Part shown: positions 49,388-61,564 of the stretch, one piece after another
Layout: each line of letters opens with the position of its first letter
How positions within the stretch are numbered: position 1 is the stretch's first letter
NCBI GenBank assembly: GCA_963966185.1
Contig: CAWZYM010000246.1
Location: 124,001 to 188,000, forward strand
Origin: Rhabditoides inermis
Taxonomy: Eukaryota > Nematoda > Chromadorea > Rhabditida > Rhabditidae
Direction of reading: 5' to 3'
Length of the DNA stretch: 64,000 bases
Notes under the pieces: model-generated
Databases searched by the model: none
Seen by the model: only the letters and a program-made list of their open reading frames with translations
What the model was told of the DNA's origin: nothing
Program-made: the position numbers and the translations under genes

Positions 49388-52300
49388 GAGAGAGACTTAG
49401 AACGAGCGAGGCGGATCCATAGACATCCATACCTATATCAGACATCCCTCCCCCTACCGTATACTCGCTCAGTTATCACATATTTTGCCGTTGCTACCCT
49501 CGGTGGTAATTATGGAGAATTATAGCGCAAGCAAACTAATGTTTATATTATACCTTCTATATATATATATATATATATATATCTTTATTCATACATAGTT
49601 ATGGTAGCGATACAATATGGTTGAAATGCGCGGTACAGAACTAAGAGGAGTTTCGACAGGGTTCTGAGGCTACTCGATCCTTGCCCAGACGATGCGCAGA
49701 CAGACCAAGGGATCTCCTGCCCCCAGACACTGTTGATTAGAGCAGCGTATGCGGGGGTATGAAACCTTTCATACCACTTACCAGGATGGGGTTCGCGGCC
49801 GGTGGGATAGACCCTCCCACTGATTCACTCCCCTCTCCACTCTACAAATGATGGCAAGAGCACGTTTATGACTATATTCTAGTTGGATCTACAATGTTCA
49901 GTTGATTTATTTGAGACTTTATAAACTTGGTGACACCGACTTTGAATGCGCTTTTGTCTGACACAAGGACAATGTGACTAGGCAGCTTATTCCATAAATT
50001 GTGTACTCGGAAGAGGAAAGAAGATTGTGATAGGTGGGTGCGTGCACTGCTCACAAGTTTCAGACCATGTCCGCGGTTTGTTCCCAGACGTCCACTATTC
50101 GATAAGAGCAATAAAGGAATAGGATTCACGTAAATGTAACCGTAAATATAACTGTGTGTTAGAGATAAGTCAGTAAACAACCGCCTCATATACAAAGTAT
50201 CCATTTCCAAAAATGGCTAATCTTTTTGAATAAGTCTCATGGGGTAGGAGGCATTTCGTGAAACGCCTTTGAACTTTTTCTAACATGTTCACATAACCAT
50301 TATTCATATTACAATATATTTCGCATCCAAATTCTAATATCGGTCTAACTTTATATACATAAAAGTTGCGCCAGAGTTCAAAGTCTTTCACGAAGACCTT
50401 CTTCACCATTGTAGCTAATGAAGCCGCTTTTCGTGTTTGTTTCTTTACGTGGGCCTCGGGACTAAGATCATACATAAACTGAAATCCGAGATCACGTATT
50501 GTTCTAACAGACTCCAGTTGTTGTCCACCAACATTGTACGTGTGTTGCAAGTTATTTTTTACCGAAATGCATGATTTGGCACTTAGAAACGCTCAATGAC
50601 ATCTGTCGATTACAAAACCATGAAGACACAGTTTTTAAATCAGATTCTAAGCGCGTGACGCTGTCGGAATGTTCACTGGAGATGAAAACTTTCACATCAT
50701 CGGCGTACATAAGAAATTCACAATTTTGTATGGCTTCGCCTATATCGTTCACGTATATTAAGAATAACAATGGTCCGAGTACGCTCCCTTGTGGTACGCC
50801 AGAAGTAACTTTTAACCACGAGGACATACTGTTTTTGATTCGTACACATTGCAGTCTATCGGATAAATAATTTTTTAACCATTGGAGAAGTGGGCCCCTG
50901 ATACCGTAAGAGGAAACAATTTGTATCAACCTCCTATGTTCAACGACATCAAAAACTTTAGATACGTCTAGATAAGCAGAGTCTACAGAATATCCCAGAT
51001 CCAATTTAGCTATAAGATATTTGTTGTATTCAATTAATTGAGTAGTGGTGGAGCGGTTGTTCAGAAATCCAAACTGTTTCGGCGATATTAGATTTGTTTG
51101 CCAGAGATGATTACGTATTTTATAAACAATGATCCTCTCAAATGCTCTACACGAAGTACACGTTAGACTAATAGGCCTGTAGTTGCTGGTGATACTGGGG
51201 TCTCCTTTTTTCATTACCGGTACAACTACTGATCTTTTCCAAAGACTTGGTAGCACACCTGTATCTAAGCTCTCTTTGAATATAATACTGAGCGGCTCAG
51301 CGATAACTAAGGCTAGTTTTTGTAACAAGATAGAAGGGAATCCATCTGGTCCAGACGATAATTTACCCTTGAATCGCCTCAAATACTCGTAAACTACATC
51401 TGGCGAAAGATTTATCGAATCTAGAGTAGACTTCGTTCTATCATGCACATCAAACGGTTTCCCATTATCCTTTGTGAAAACAGTACAGAAATACTCATTA
51501 AACAAAGTTGCTCGTTCTAAATCGACAGAAACCAATTTATCACCTTTCTTTATGAAGGGGATTTCAGGCCTAGAAGTGGTACGACTTTTTATATACGTCC
51601 AATACTGTCTTGTATTTGCAGTAGCAAGAATATGTTTCTGTTTCTCCCTATTATAATTCTTTAGGGTCTTTCTGTAAGAACTGAACGCGTTCTGATAATG
51701 TAATAGGTCTGATGGATTCTGGGATGTCCTCTGCTTATCATAGAGTGTTTTCACATTTCGTTTTTGTCGTAGCAACCAAGGAGGGAAAGTTTTATCTGAA
51801 CGTACAACTCTCTGGGGAACTCTAATGTCAACACTATGTCTCAGAATTTCTAAAAACTTGTAATATTTGTCATTGATAGAAACACACTCCGAGAAAGATG
51901 TCCTCCAGTTAACATTAGCGAGATCACATAACATCCCAGAAAAATCGGCAGACCTATAGTCCAGAAACGTACTAGGACCATTGTTACGCGAAGCCATGCA
52001 TATATTAATTTTGGAATACAGAGAATAGTGGTCACTTATTTTAGGTCCTGATTGAATATCAAAAACAAGGTGTTTATCATTTGAGAAAACCAGATCTAGA
52101 GTATTTTCTAGCCTGGTAGGAAAAGTCACAAACTGATACCATCCCTGATCTATAGTATAATCTAGAAATACCTTAGAATCATTACCGTTGGCAGTTAGGG
52201 AACTCCAATTGATCTTAGGAAAATTGAAATCACCAGTAACAACAACCGGGCAAGAGATTTTCAAAGATGATATAAAATTCTTAAACTTGGGTTCAAAGAG

Positions 52301-55300
52301 TGGTGCTGACTCCGGTGGTCTATACACAGCACAGATTACAATTTTCTCACCCGTTGAGAAAGTAACCAAAACACAAACTGCGTCAAACTCGATACAACTC
52401 TTCTTACCAACCAAGTAGGAACCGGATATAGATGGTACCACTATCAGTGCTCCACCCCCACCTTTATGAGATCTACAAACTGGATAGCTGAGTGAGTTAA
52501 GAAATATAGGAACTGATGCGTCATCATAAAGCCATGTTTCAGTTAAAGCACATAAAGTCGGTGACTCAGATAGTAAATCGGAAATAATTTGGAATTTCGT
52601 GTTACTCAGTGAACGAATGTTAGAACAGAATAACCTAGGAAACGTGCTCTCGTTATCACTCATTAGAATGTGGAGGGAACATCGTCAGCGTGAGAATCTT
52701 CCCCACCTACCTCCAACTCCTTCCTGGTGAGCGAGCTGTTGCCCTGTCCATGCACGGCCCGGCTACGACTCGAGCGCCACACAGCCGATGTCGCCACTAC
52801 CTCGAAGTCCCGCACCACGTACTTCTGGAACAAAGTGCGAGAATTTACAATATCTACAAACTTCCTGAGCTGGGAGGAACGCTTGCGGTCCAACCAACGT
52901 TAGGGATGCTTTCCCATTTCTTTTTATTCACGTTAGTTCCCGTTCCCTGTCATCTGCCGTGCGGTTTGCTTGCCGGAAGAAGAACATGGCTGCCGACACA
53001 GAAGACGAAACGGTGTGTATAAAGAAGCTGGACTATCTTACCATGAAGCGAATGCTGAACGAGAGAAAGACTGAGATCGAGACCCTGATGAAGCTGGTGA
53101 CGAGCCAGCAAGAGACGATTCACAAACTGGTGACTGGAGAGAGAAAAACTACTGTACCTACCGTAATCCCCGCACCCGACCCGAAGAAGACGTTCGCTGA
53201 TGTGGTTACCACTGCGACTACAATTTCCCCGAATAACGACTGGATGCCCGTGAAGAAGGCCACCAAGGTCGCCGAGTCGAAGCCGATCAACTTTGAGAAC
53301 CCGGACGAAGTGCTGCGTCTGGTGCCCCGCGATCACGAGTGGGAGAAGTTCGTGAACACCGGAAACCGCGAAAAGGAGAGGAAGAAAGAAGGTCGAGACA
53401 CTCGACTAGTTATTGTGAGCCGGAAAGAAAAGGAAGGAGAGACGCCCGAGGATCTGAAGGAGCTGACGACGAGTGCGCTGGAGACTGCTGGTCTGCCCAA
53501 GGGACTTATCGAGAAGTGCTACCGCTTTCCTGAGACAACGACCAACATGCTGGACGCGAGGCCGATCAAGGTTCAACTACGAGAGGACGTGACACTCGAG
53601 CAGAAGCTGCGCGTGAAATCATTCTACGTTAGGGATGCTTTCCCATTTCTTCTCAGAAAACACAATTTCGTGAGTCATGCTACCATGAATATGCATCAGC
53701 TTTGCTCACTATGAAATGAGCAATACAGACAAACAAAACTTACAAAACGCCAAAAACAGTCATCGCGAATTTTTTCACGCAAGAGAGCTGGGGAGTGAAT
53801 ATTGGTTTTTAAAGATACAAGGGCCTATTCGCTCTGCCCTCTCCGCTCATCGGCCCTTTTGCCCGTGGCACACCGCTCACTGCGCGAGATGGCTGCAAAT
53901 GACCCCTCGCACAGGCGAGATAGCACGCGAACAGAAGAGAGGCAGGCGGCGCAAGAGCAGAAGAGCGGTGGCGGGAGTTCAAAATTTTGCGTTCAGAGCG
54001 AGCGATGATCGACTTTGATCGCAACGTGCACGTTGACAATTCGTTCAACTTGCTTTCCAATTACTGTTTTGTCACTCATAAATGATTAGAAATAGTCAGA
54101 AATAGGCCCCTGTATCTTTAATGAACATTTGAAGTCACTGAACCTTTTAACCATACCGGATAACAATTTAGACTAGAAAAAACTAACAAAAACACAGTCA
54201 ATAGTCGAACGAGTAGCTCATTTAATTAAGACAAAAATTCGTTCACTGAACTTGCGTTTTAGCGGAGAAAAAAAAAGTTTCGCATTGCAGTCCGGTTCCC
54301 TTGTGTGGCAGTCTCGCGAGCGAGCCCTCGTCTTCGCTGCCTTCTACCTGGGAGGCCTCCTCGCCACTGTCACCACAGAGATGCTCAACAGAAGATGGGG
54401 CGCCAAGAACACCGTCCTCTACGGAGCCATTATCAACGTCATCGGTGAGTCAGAAAAGAGAAGAGAGGGAGAGGGAGAGATTGAGCAATAGAGAGTGTTG
54501 ACCGTTTGCAGGTACGTTTGTCACACCTGTGGTATCTTCTCAGCTTGGATGGGGCGCTTTGATGGCTGTCCGATTTGCCATGGGCTGTGGGCAGGTGTGT
54601 CTTTCTGGTTTAGCATTCTGTCCTTTTCATTTTGTGCTATGTGCTTTCGCAGTATGTGTTATGTGTATTGCAGAATGTTTATTGCATATACATACAAAAC
54701 ATTCAATACAAACAGCGTGCACTTTACGTTCAAACTGAAAAGACTCTAATGCAAACACAAAAATAAGGGTACAAAAATTGTTTCAGGACTACATGTTCTG
54801 ATTCACTGCAGAATTATGAAAAAGGAAATTATATCGCAACGATTTGTACGAAGTGGATACACTTATCTTATTATTCCAGCACCATGTGTTTGAAAGAAAT
54901 GAGTTTCGATTAATCGAAAGTGTGTTTTGCAGGGTGTTCTCTGGCCTTGCATGTCCGTTCTGATTGGTGCGTGGTTCCCGCTGGTGGAGAAGAGCACCGC
55001 ACTCGCCATCGCCACCACCGGAAACCAGGTACTTTCATTTAAGTCTCGTAATACTACGGAAGTAAACAAAACAGAGCGTGTGCACAGAAGTAAACAAAAC
55101 AGAGTCGCAGAAGTCACAGAAAAAAAACGAAGCGTGTCTTGTTCGTTGCAATCTTTCGTTTGCCCACTGTCTTCTTTCAGCTGTCAGTGATCATCGCCCT
55201 GTTCGCGACTGCCGAGCTGTGTCAGGTGCCCATCTGGGGCGGCTGGCCATTCGCATTCTACGTATACGGTTCGCCTCTCTTGCTACGATTCCACTCTTAA

Positions 55301-56943
55301 GTATACGAGATTCCCTGTTTGAAGGAACAGTGGCGATCTATTCCTGCCACAACCTGCCACAACTACTTTTCACATGAGCAAAACATTTGGCGATGACCGG
55401 AACCGAACCAGCTCGGGGGCCACAACGCAGCACACATGCACTAAAAATTGAAATGTGTTAGGTATATATAATTTAAAAAAAATAATACTTCGACTTAAAA
55501 ATGAGTCGCCACTGTCCTTTGACGGTGTTTTTGTTATTGTAAACTGCATTCTGGTTAGATTTGTTGTGACGTACATAATGTCACAAACCCTCGTCTCGCA
55601 CTCGGCATACACTAGACTTGCAAAACTGAAATTCAGAGATCAAACAGTAATACCTTCAGGCCGTTTTATCGCTTGCAAAAACCATGGGAAAAGACGAAAA
55701 CATTCTGAAATGCAATATTACGTTCGATATCAAAGTGTTTATATGACTGAATACATTTCAGGTGTTCTGGGTGTGGTGCTTTGTGTTCTGTGGGCAATGT
55801 ACGGGGAGAACTCTCCTCAGACGTCGGAGAGGATAGAAGAGACTGAGAAGACCTACATACTAGAGAACAAGCCGAGAGGAGGAGGCAAAGCTAGGGTGGG
55901 TGAATACGCTTCAGGGTGGTCAAGCTTGAGTAACAAAGCTTGACCGTGAAAAATAAAATCTTTCTTAGTTGCACCGCTTTGTGATCATTTCTCTCTTTTT
56001 CAGAAACCCGACTGGGAGTCTGTTCTCTCCTCTCCCGTCGTCTGGTCCATTGCCGGCTCGTCTTTCTGCCACAACTTCATCACAGCCGGCACCATCACAT
56101 ACCTGCCCCAGTACTACTCACAAGTACTCAACATGAGCCTCACATCGGTACGCGATTACCATTATGGATTCCTCTTTTTTCATACAGTGCAACTAGGACG
56201 ATAATACATCTTCGATTTCCAGAACGGCGTTCTGTCGGCGCTTCCGTTCGTTTGTCAGTTCATCTCGAAAGTGGCGTTTGCCGGAGTCGCGGACGCAGTC
56301 AAGAAACGCAAGTGGACCAGTGTCACCACTGTCACCAAGGCATGCAACTCGGCAGGTACCACAATCTCCCCCCCCCCCCCTCCTCCCCCTCTCCCTACTG
56401 TTTCATTTCTCATCTCCTTTTCCTCCCTTCCTCGTGCCACCCTCTGCCCCTCTCTCACTCACCACCTTCTCTCCTCTTTCTCTTCCCTCTCACCGTCTCT
56501 TCCCATTCCTCTTCACTTGCAGAGCTTCCGTCTGCTAATCGTCTGATGTCTTTGCAGCGTCGTTGGGTATCTCTGTCTCGTTCCTGCTTCTCTCGCTCTG
56601 TGATTGCTCCAATCGCATCCTCGCAGTCGTCCTCGTCTCCATAGCCATGGCATTCGTGTCTGGATTCATTCCCGGATACAACACCAGGTCGGTCTCTCGC
56701 TTTTAACTCATACTCTGAAAACAATCTTTTGAACGAAAAGCGTACACCATGCCAACCGTTTGTTGTTGAGTGTTGTGTGCGTGGCGCCGACGCAGACTGC
56801 GGCCATTGCGTCGTTCTCTCGCATGTGGGCACAGATCGGGTCCAGCCTAGCGCCGTACGTATTCGGGTTCTTCACACAGTCGGTACGCTGCTCCCTCCCC
56901 TTCTCTGTCTCTGTCTCTCTGTCTGTCTCTGTCTCTGTCTCTG

Positions 56944-56995
<52 letters not shown>

Positions 56996-57107
56996 TATTC
57001 GCCTCTTACAGGGCACGGCTGCCGAATGGCGCTTCGTATTCCTCTTCTGTGCGGGTGCGTGCGCTATCACTGGCATCTTTTTTCAGTGCTGCGGATCAGG
57101 TACAAAG

Positions 57108-57159
<52 letters not shown>

Positions 57160-57291
57160 GGGAGAGAGAGCCTTCTTCCAGCTTCCGTTCAAACGTGGGA
57201 CGCCGAAGAGAAGCTCTACGCGAAGACGATCAGAGAAGAGCTGATCGACAAAGACAAGAAGAGCAGTAGCGACCCGAAAGTGTTAGCCTGA
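48445..57291 (+). CDS. SLC17-type major-facilitator transporter
   Basis: Membrane transporter of the anion/phosphate/vesicular glutamate-sialin type (MFS). Exons 48445-48558, 48845-48964, a 12-nt microexon 49251-49262 (least certain), 54291-54444, 54512-54594, 54933-55028, 55181-55268, 55762-55895, 56004-56147, 56223-56355, 56558-56687, 56771-56882, 57012-57099 and 57182-57291 join in phase to 505 residues, a normal family length. TM1 is [21 protein letters not shown] luminal loop with an N-glycosylation site (NTT) follows, then [40 protein letters not shown] (the family's R-x-x-x-G-x-x-x-G-x-x-x-P-type segment), [40 protein letters not shown], and a cytosolic C-terminus [11 protein letters not shown]. 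Substrate cannot be read from sequence. The acceptor cccttgcag directly precedes the ATG, suggesting trans-splicing. The 5-kb intron 49263-54290 contains a LINE and a TTAA element; the intron 55269-55761 contains another short element. Confidence 0.9.
49872..52663 (-). pseudogene. LINE ORF2 (endonuclease and reverse transcriptase), frameshifted
   Basis: N-terminal apurinic-type endonuclease: [26 protein letters not shown], and SDHYSLY near the end of the domain. Then a reverse transcriptase with [31 protein letters not shown] and the catalytic YADD (50696-50710). The first 703 codons are open. A TAA at 50552-50554 follows a six-A run (50555-50560); a one-base shift there restores the remaining C-terminal part (50170-50550). 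A second shift near 50190-50212 is needed to reach the last piece (49872-50210, WNKLPSHIV). The AFD-type motif reads VFD. So the copy is dead but young. The family looks CR1-like, by inference. Confidence 0.85.
52986..53714 (+). pseudogene. LINE ORF1 N-terminal part, inverted relative to ORF2
   Basis: 242 codons. Coiled-coil-like start ([20 protein letters not shown] onward, heptads through [11 protein letters not shown]), a linker, then an RNA-recognition-type fold: [17 protein letters not shown], followed later by [17 protein letters not shown] and VRDAFPFLL, as in L1- and CR1-type ORF1 proteins. It ends at 53714 without the Cys-rich or C-terminal region; that part ([12 protein letters not shown] onward) lies on the minus strand at 52663-52893. 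Confidence 0.7.
53813..54117. mobile_element. TTAA-flanked inverted-repeat element, second copy
   Basis: TTAA at 53809-53812 and 54118-54121. The left end agatacaagggcctattc and the right end gaaataggcccctgtatct are inverted repeats and match the element at 20928-21370, with further similarity in the right 70 bases. No tRNA-like B box seen in this copy. Confidence 0.8.
55323..55518. mobile_element. short relative of the 41815 element, TTGA-flanked
   Basis: Flanked by TTGA on both sides (55319-55322, 55519-55522). The ends aggaacagtggcga and gtcgccactgtcct are inverted. The left half repeats the 41815-element sequence tgccacaacctgccacaact and keeps a degenerate B box (minus strand, ggttcggttccgg). 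Confidence 0.75.
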
Positions 57292-57522
57292 TCCTTCCTG
57301 TCTTCCCTCTCATAGAACTGACTAGGTCTCCTCTTGTTACCATATCATTCGTTCTCTCATGTTCTAGATTTATGTTGTTCCTTGTACCCTCTTTTAACTT
57401 TTCTCTCATCGTGTGACATTCCATGTGTGATACAATACTAGTATTGATTTTCGATTCGATCGATTTTATTTCGCGCACGGGTACAACCATCTACTATGTG
57501 TGATGCTGAAACGCTACGTTGG

Positions 57523-57528
57523 AATAAA
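57523..57528 (+). terminator. poly(A) signal of the SLC17-type gene
   Basis: AATAAA 232 nt after the stop codon, followed by a T-rich stretch. Confidence 0.6.
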
Positions 57529-57766
57529 TTCCTTTTTTTAATGTAGTTTGCTTGTAGTCTCAGTTGTTTCTCTACTTTGATGAGCGGCAAAAAATGCGGA
57601 TACGAGAAGATGCACTTATTGATCGAACTTCAATTCTACTTCATTTTGTATACTCACTGTGAGCTTTCTCAAAGTATTGATAACTTTAACAATTCACACA
57701 TAAAATGCCTGTGAAGAATTACCATTACGATGGAGGGACTGCAGTAGTGCAGTAGAGTACTAAATG

Positions 57767-60700
57767 ATCGCCCCGGCTGGGGCTATATAAAATTTGCTAT
57801 GGTCGTTGTGTGTCTGTTTTTCACAGCATCTAGCTCAGCGACTATTACACCTACACAGCTTATACTCTAAACTTAACACTCTTATGGTGACCGCATGCAA
57901 TCGTTTCATTTTCACAATCATTGCTCTACTTACCGTATGACTTTACTAAGAACTTGACATAGCCTGAAAAACTTTTTACCCATATGCTCAGTCCATGTTT
58001 CAAGATGTGAATCTAATACTGTAAACTTAGACTCAACACACTATATTGACTTGACACACGTCACTAGGACTCATTCCGATAACTCCTTATATGAGTTTAT
58101 ATATAATTTTCAAAATTTCAGCGGGACATAACTCAAGACTGAATAGACATTTCACACTCAAACTACAAACTTAAGATCAACTAATCACTTTTAACAGACA
58201 CACATTAACATAGGTTCCTATCTCATTTCCTTAAATGGGTTCACTAACAACTCGGTCCACTTCTATGTAAACCTACCTTTAAACTTCATATTTTGTCATG
58301 AAACTCGCACAGTAACATGAAACCTGCGTGTTATTTACAATTTTACAGTTTCATTTTGAAAAACCAGTTCAAAAAAGTTTTACAGCGATTTTCATTTTCT
58401 GACAGGATCAATCACGTAAGATGCAAAACGCAAAAACCTTGAATATCTTTGTTTGTTTTGAAGACTAAAATTTCAAACTTCAGCTGATGATAGAAGACAC
58501 TTGGCCGTTCACACCATTTCAATTTCAAATGAAATACTCATTCCGTTTTCAAAATATGAATATTCAATTTTTCGTAGAAATTTTACATTTTTGATCATAA
58601 CTTCTTTAGTTTTCAATATTTATTTTTCAAATTTTTATGGTAAATCACTCTCTATGACACAATCAACACAAACACGTATGCTCAACTCTGTTACTGAAAA
58701 TAAAAATCATATTTCATGATTCACTAGATCAACTACAATCCCTTACTATCTAAGAGTTGAGACCTGGATTTTGCACAGTAATTCATAACTCAAAAACTAA
58801 TATTTACTGACAAAGATTCAGATTTTTCGCTTCACTGTGGAAGGATTTCACTTTTTCAAAAAACCTTGATTTTCAACAAAATGTGGCTCATTTTTGCAGT
58901 TGAGCATATTGACCGCTGACAGGATCAATCAGGCAAGATGCAAAACGTAAAATACAGTAGATCCAAGTTTCAACTTCTTAGAAAAACTATTTTTAATTCT
59001 CTCATTCCTTTCACCAATGACACCTTAGGTCCTGAGTACCTGCCAGGTACCGTCTCACCTGTCGCCTCTCATCTGTCACCTGAGATAAATTAGCATAAAC
59101 TTAAAATTTCACTTTACGACCCTGTAACTTTCGTCTAGATGAGAGTTGACACCTGGATTTTCCTATTTAATTATCACTACCGTAATACCTTTGTTCATAA
59201 ATTATTTCAGATCTGTAATTAATGTTTGAATTTTAATTAATTTTTCAATTCCGCCTTTTTAATACTCAGAAATGTTATAAAATTTATAACTTTGTTATTT
59301 TTTGAAGTAGAAGGTTCATACTTGGTACAGGTAACAAGTTAATAATTACATTTTTTTTAAGGTAAACAACTTAGGTAAACAAGTAAACAAAAAAGTAAAC
59401 AACTCCGAATCTCCTGATTTTGATAACTAATCGATACTAAACCTTAAGGAGAGTTAAGGTATAGTGTTTACAAGTCATGTAAACAAGTAAACAACTATAA
59501 AACTTGAGATTTCGATCTTTGATGTGTACTTGAGCCATAGTAGAGTTCAGATTTGAAGTGTTGATGATTTGACGCGGAGAGGCGAGCGCGCCGAAGGCGC
59601 GCGAGCCTCGAAGCGCAGTGCGGCGGCGAAGCCGCCGCCATCGCCCCGGCTGGGGCTATATAAAATTTGCTATGGTCGTTGTGTGTCTGTTTTTCACAGC
59701 ATCTAGCTCACTGACTATTACACCTACACAGCTCATACTCTAAACTTAACATTCTTATGTTGACCGCATGCAATCGTTTCATTTTCACACTCACACCTCT
59801 ACTTACCGTATGACTTTACTAAGAACTTGACATAGCCTGAAAAACTTCTCACTCATATGCTCAGTCCATGTTTCAAGATGTGAATCTCATACTGTAAACT
59901 TAGACTCAGCACACTATTTTGACTTGACACACGTCACTAGGACTTATTCCGATAACTCCTTATATGGGTTTATATAGAATTTCCAAAATTTCAGAAGGAC
60001 ATAACTGAAGACTGAAGAAACATTTCACACTCAAACTACAAAATTAATATCAACTAATCACTCTTAACAGACACACTTTAGCATAGGTTCCTACATCATT
60101 TCCTTAAATGGGTTCACTAATAACTCGGTCCACTTCTATGTAAACCTACCTTCAAACTTCATATTTTGTCATCAAACTTGCACAGTAACATAAAACATGC
60201 ATGTTATTTACAGTTTTACAGTTTCAAGTCGAAAAACTAGTTCAAAAAAGTTTTACAGCAATTTTCATTTTCTGACAGGATCAATCACGTAAGATGCAAA
60301 ACGCAAAAACCTTGAATATCTTTGTTTGTTTTGAAGACTAAAATTTCAAACTTCAGTCGATGATAGAAGACACTTGGCCGTTCACACCATTTCAATTTCA
60401 AATGAAATACTCATTCCGTTTTCAAAATATGAATATTCAAATTTTCGTAGAAATTTTACATTTTTGATCATAACTTCTTTCGTTTTCAATATTAATTTTT
60501 TAAATTTTTATGGTAAATTACTCTCTATGACACAATCAACACAAACACGTATGCTCAGCTCTATTACTGAAAATAAAAATCATATTTCATGATTCACTAG
60601 ATCAACTACAATCCCTTACTATCTAAGAGTTGAGACCTGGATTTTGCACAGTAATTCATAACTCAAAAACTAATGTTTACTGACAAAGATTCAGATTTTT

Positions 60701-61520
60701 CGCTTCACTGTAGAAGGATTTCATTTTTTCAAAAAACCTCGATTTTCAACTAAATGTGGCTCATTTTTGCAGTTGAGCATATGGACCGCTGACAGGATCA
60801 ATCAGGCAAGATGCAAAACATGAAATACAGTACATCTGAGTTTCAACTTCTTAGAAAAATGAATAATTCTCTCATCCCTTTCACCAATGACACCTTAGGT
60901 CCTGAGTACCTGCCAGGTACCATCTCACCTGTGGCCTCTCACCTGTCACCTGAGATAAATCAGCATAAACGTCAAATTTCACTTTACGACCCTGTAACTT
61001 TTGTCTAGATGAGAGTTGACACCTGGGTTTTTCTATTTAATTATCACTACTGTAAAACCTTTATTCATGAAATATTTCAGATTTGTATTTATTGTTTGAA
61101 TTTTAATTAATTTTTCAATTTCCGCTTTTTTAATACTCAGAAATGTTATAAAATTTATAACTTTGTTATTTTTTGAGGTAGAAGGTTCATACTTGGTACA
61201 GGTAACAAGTAAATAATTACAATTTTTTAGGTAAACAACTTAAGTAAACAAGTAAACAAAAAAGTAAACAACTCCAAATCTCCTGATTTTGATATCTAAT
61301 CGATACTAAACCTTCAGTAGATTTGAGGTATAGTGTTTACAAGTTATGTAAACAAGTAAACAAAGTTGTAAACAACTCCAAAACTAGAGATTTTGATGTC
61401 TGATGTGTACTAGAGCCATAGAAGAGTTTAGGTTTGAAGTGTTGATGATTTGACGCGGAGAGGCGAGCGCGCCGAAGGCGCGCGAGCCTCGAAGCACAGT
61501 GCGGCGGCGAAGCCGCCGCC
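57767..61520. repeat. tandem pair of about 1.87-kb repeat units
   Basis: Unit 1 spans about 57767-59639, unit 2 about 59640-61520. The offset is 1873 bp at mid-unit and the copies look over 90 percent identical by eye. Each starts with the palindromic gccccggctggggc and a TATA-like ctatataaaatt, is AT-rich inside, and ends with GC-rich palindromes (gcgcgccgaaggcgcgcg, then gcggcggcgaagccgccgc). Within each unit the word gacaggatcaatca recurs 518 bp apart. No coding frame longer than about 70 codons. Class unknown. Confidence 0.85.
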
Positions 61521-61521
61521 A

Positions 61522-61564
61522 CTAGCGGGCCGGAGGCGAGCGAAGCGAGCCTCCGGCCCGCTAG
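61522..61564. repeat. perfect 16-bp GC-rich hairpin at the end of the tandem pair
   Basis: ctagcgggccggaggc and its exact inverse flank an 11-base gagcgaagcga loop. It lies directly at the end of the second 1.87-kb unit, before the satellite. A terminal hairpin next to CTAG recalls Helitron 3' ends, but the loop and position do not prove it. Confidence 0.8.

Larger units (their letters stand above)
49559..53760 (-). mobile_element. LINE retrotransposon, 5'-inverted, inside SLC17-type intron
   Basis: The 3' end is at about 49559-49600 on the minus strand: an AATAAA followed by an (AT)n tail, as in CR1/L2-type elements. ORF2 runs up the minus strand to 52663 and is preceded by an ORF1 C-terminal piece (52893 to 52663) overlapping it as TAATG. 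Beyond about 52895 the orientation flips: the ORF1 N-terminal part reads on the plus strand (52986-53714). This order, with the 5' segment inverted against the 3' segment, is what twin priming produces. A 24-base stretch, gttagggatgctttccc and flanks, occurs at both 52900 and 53626. Confidence 0.8.

Noticed and set aside
54252..54491. Start of the SLC17-type transporter at 54252
   Set aside because: The frame upstream of 54291 is intron: a good acceptor, ttgcag, precedes 54291, and TM1 is supplied by the exon at 48445.
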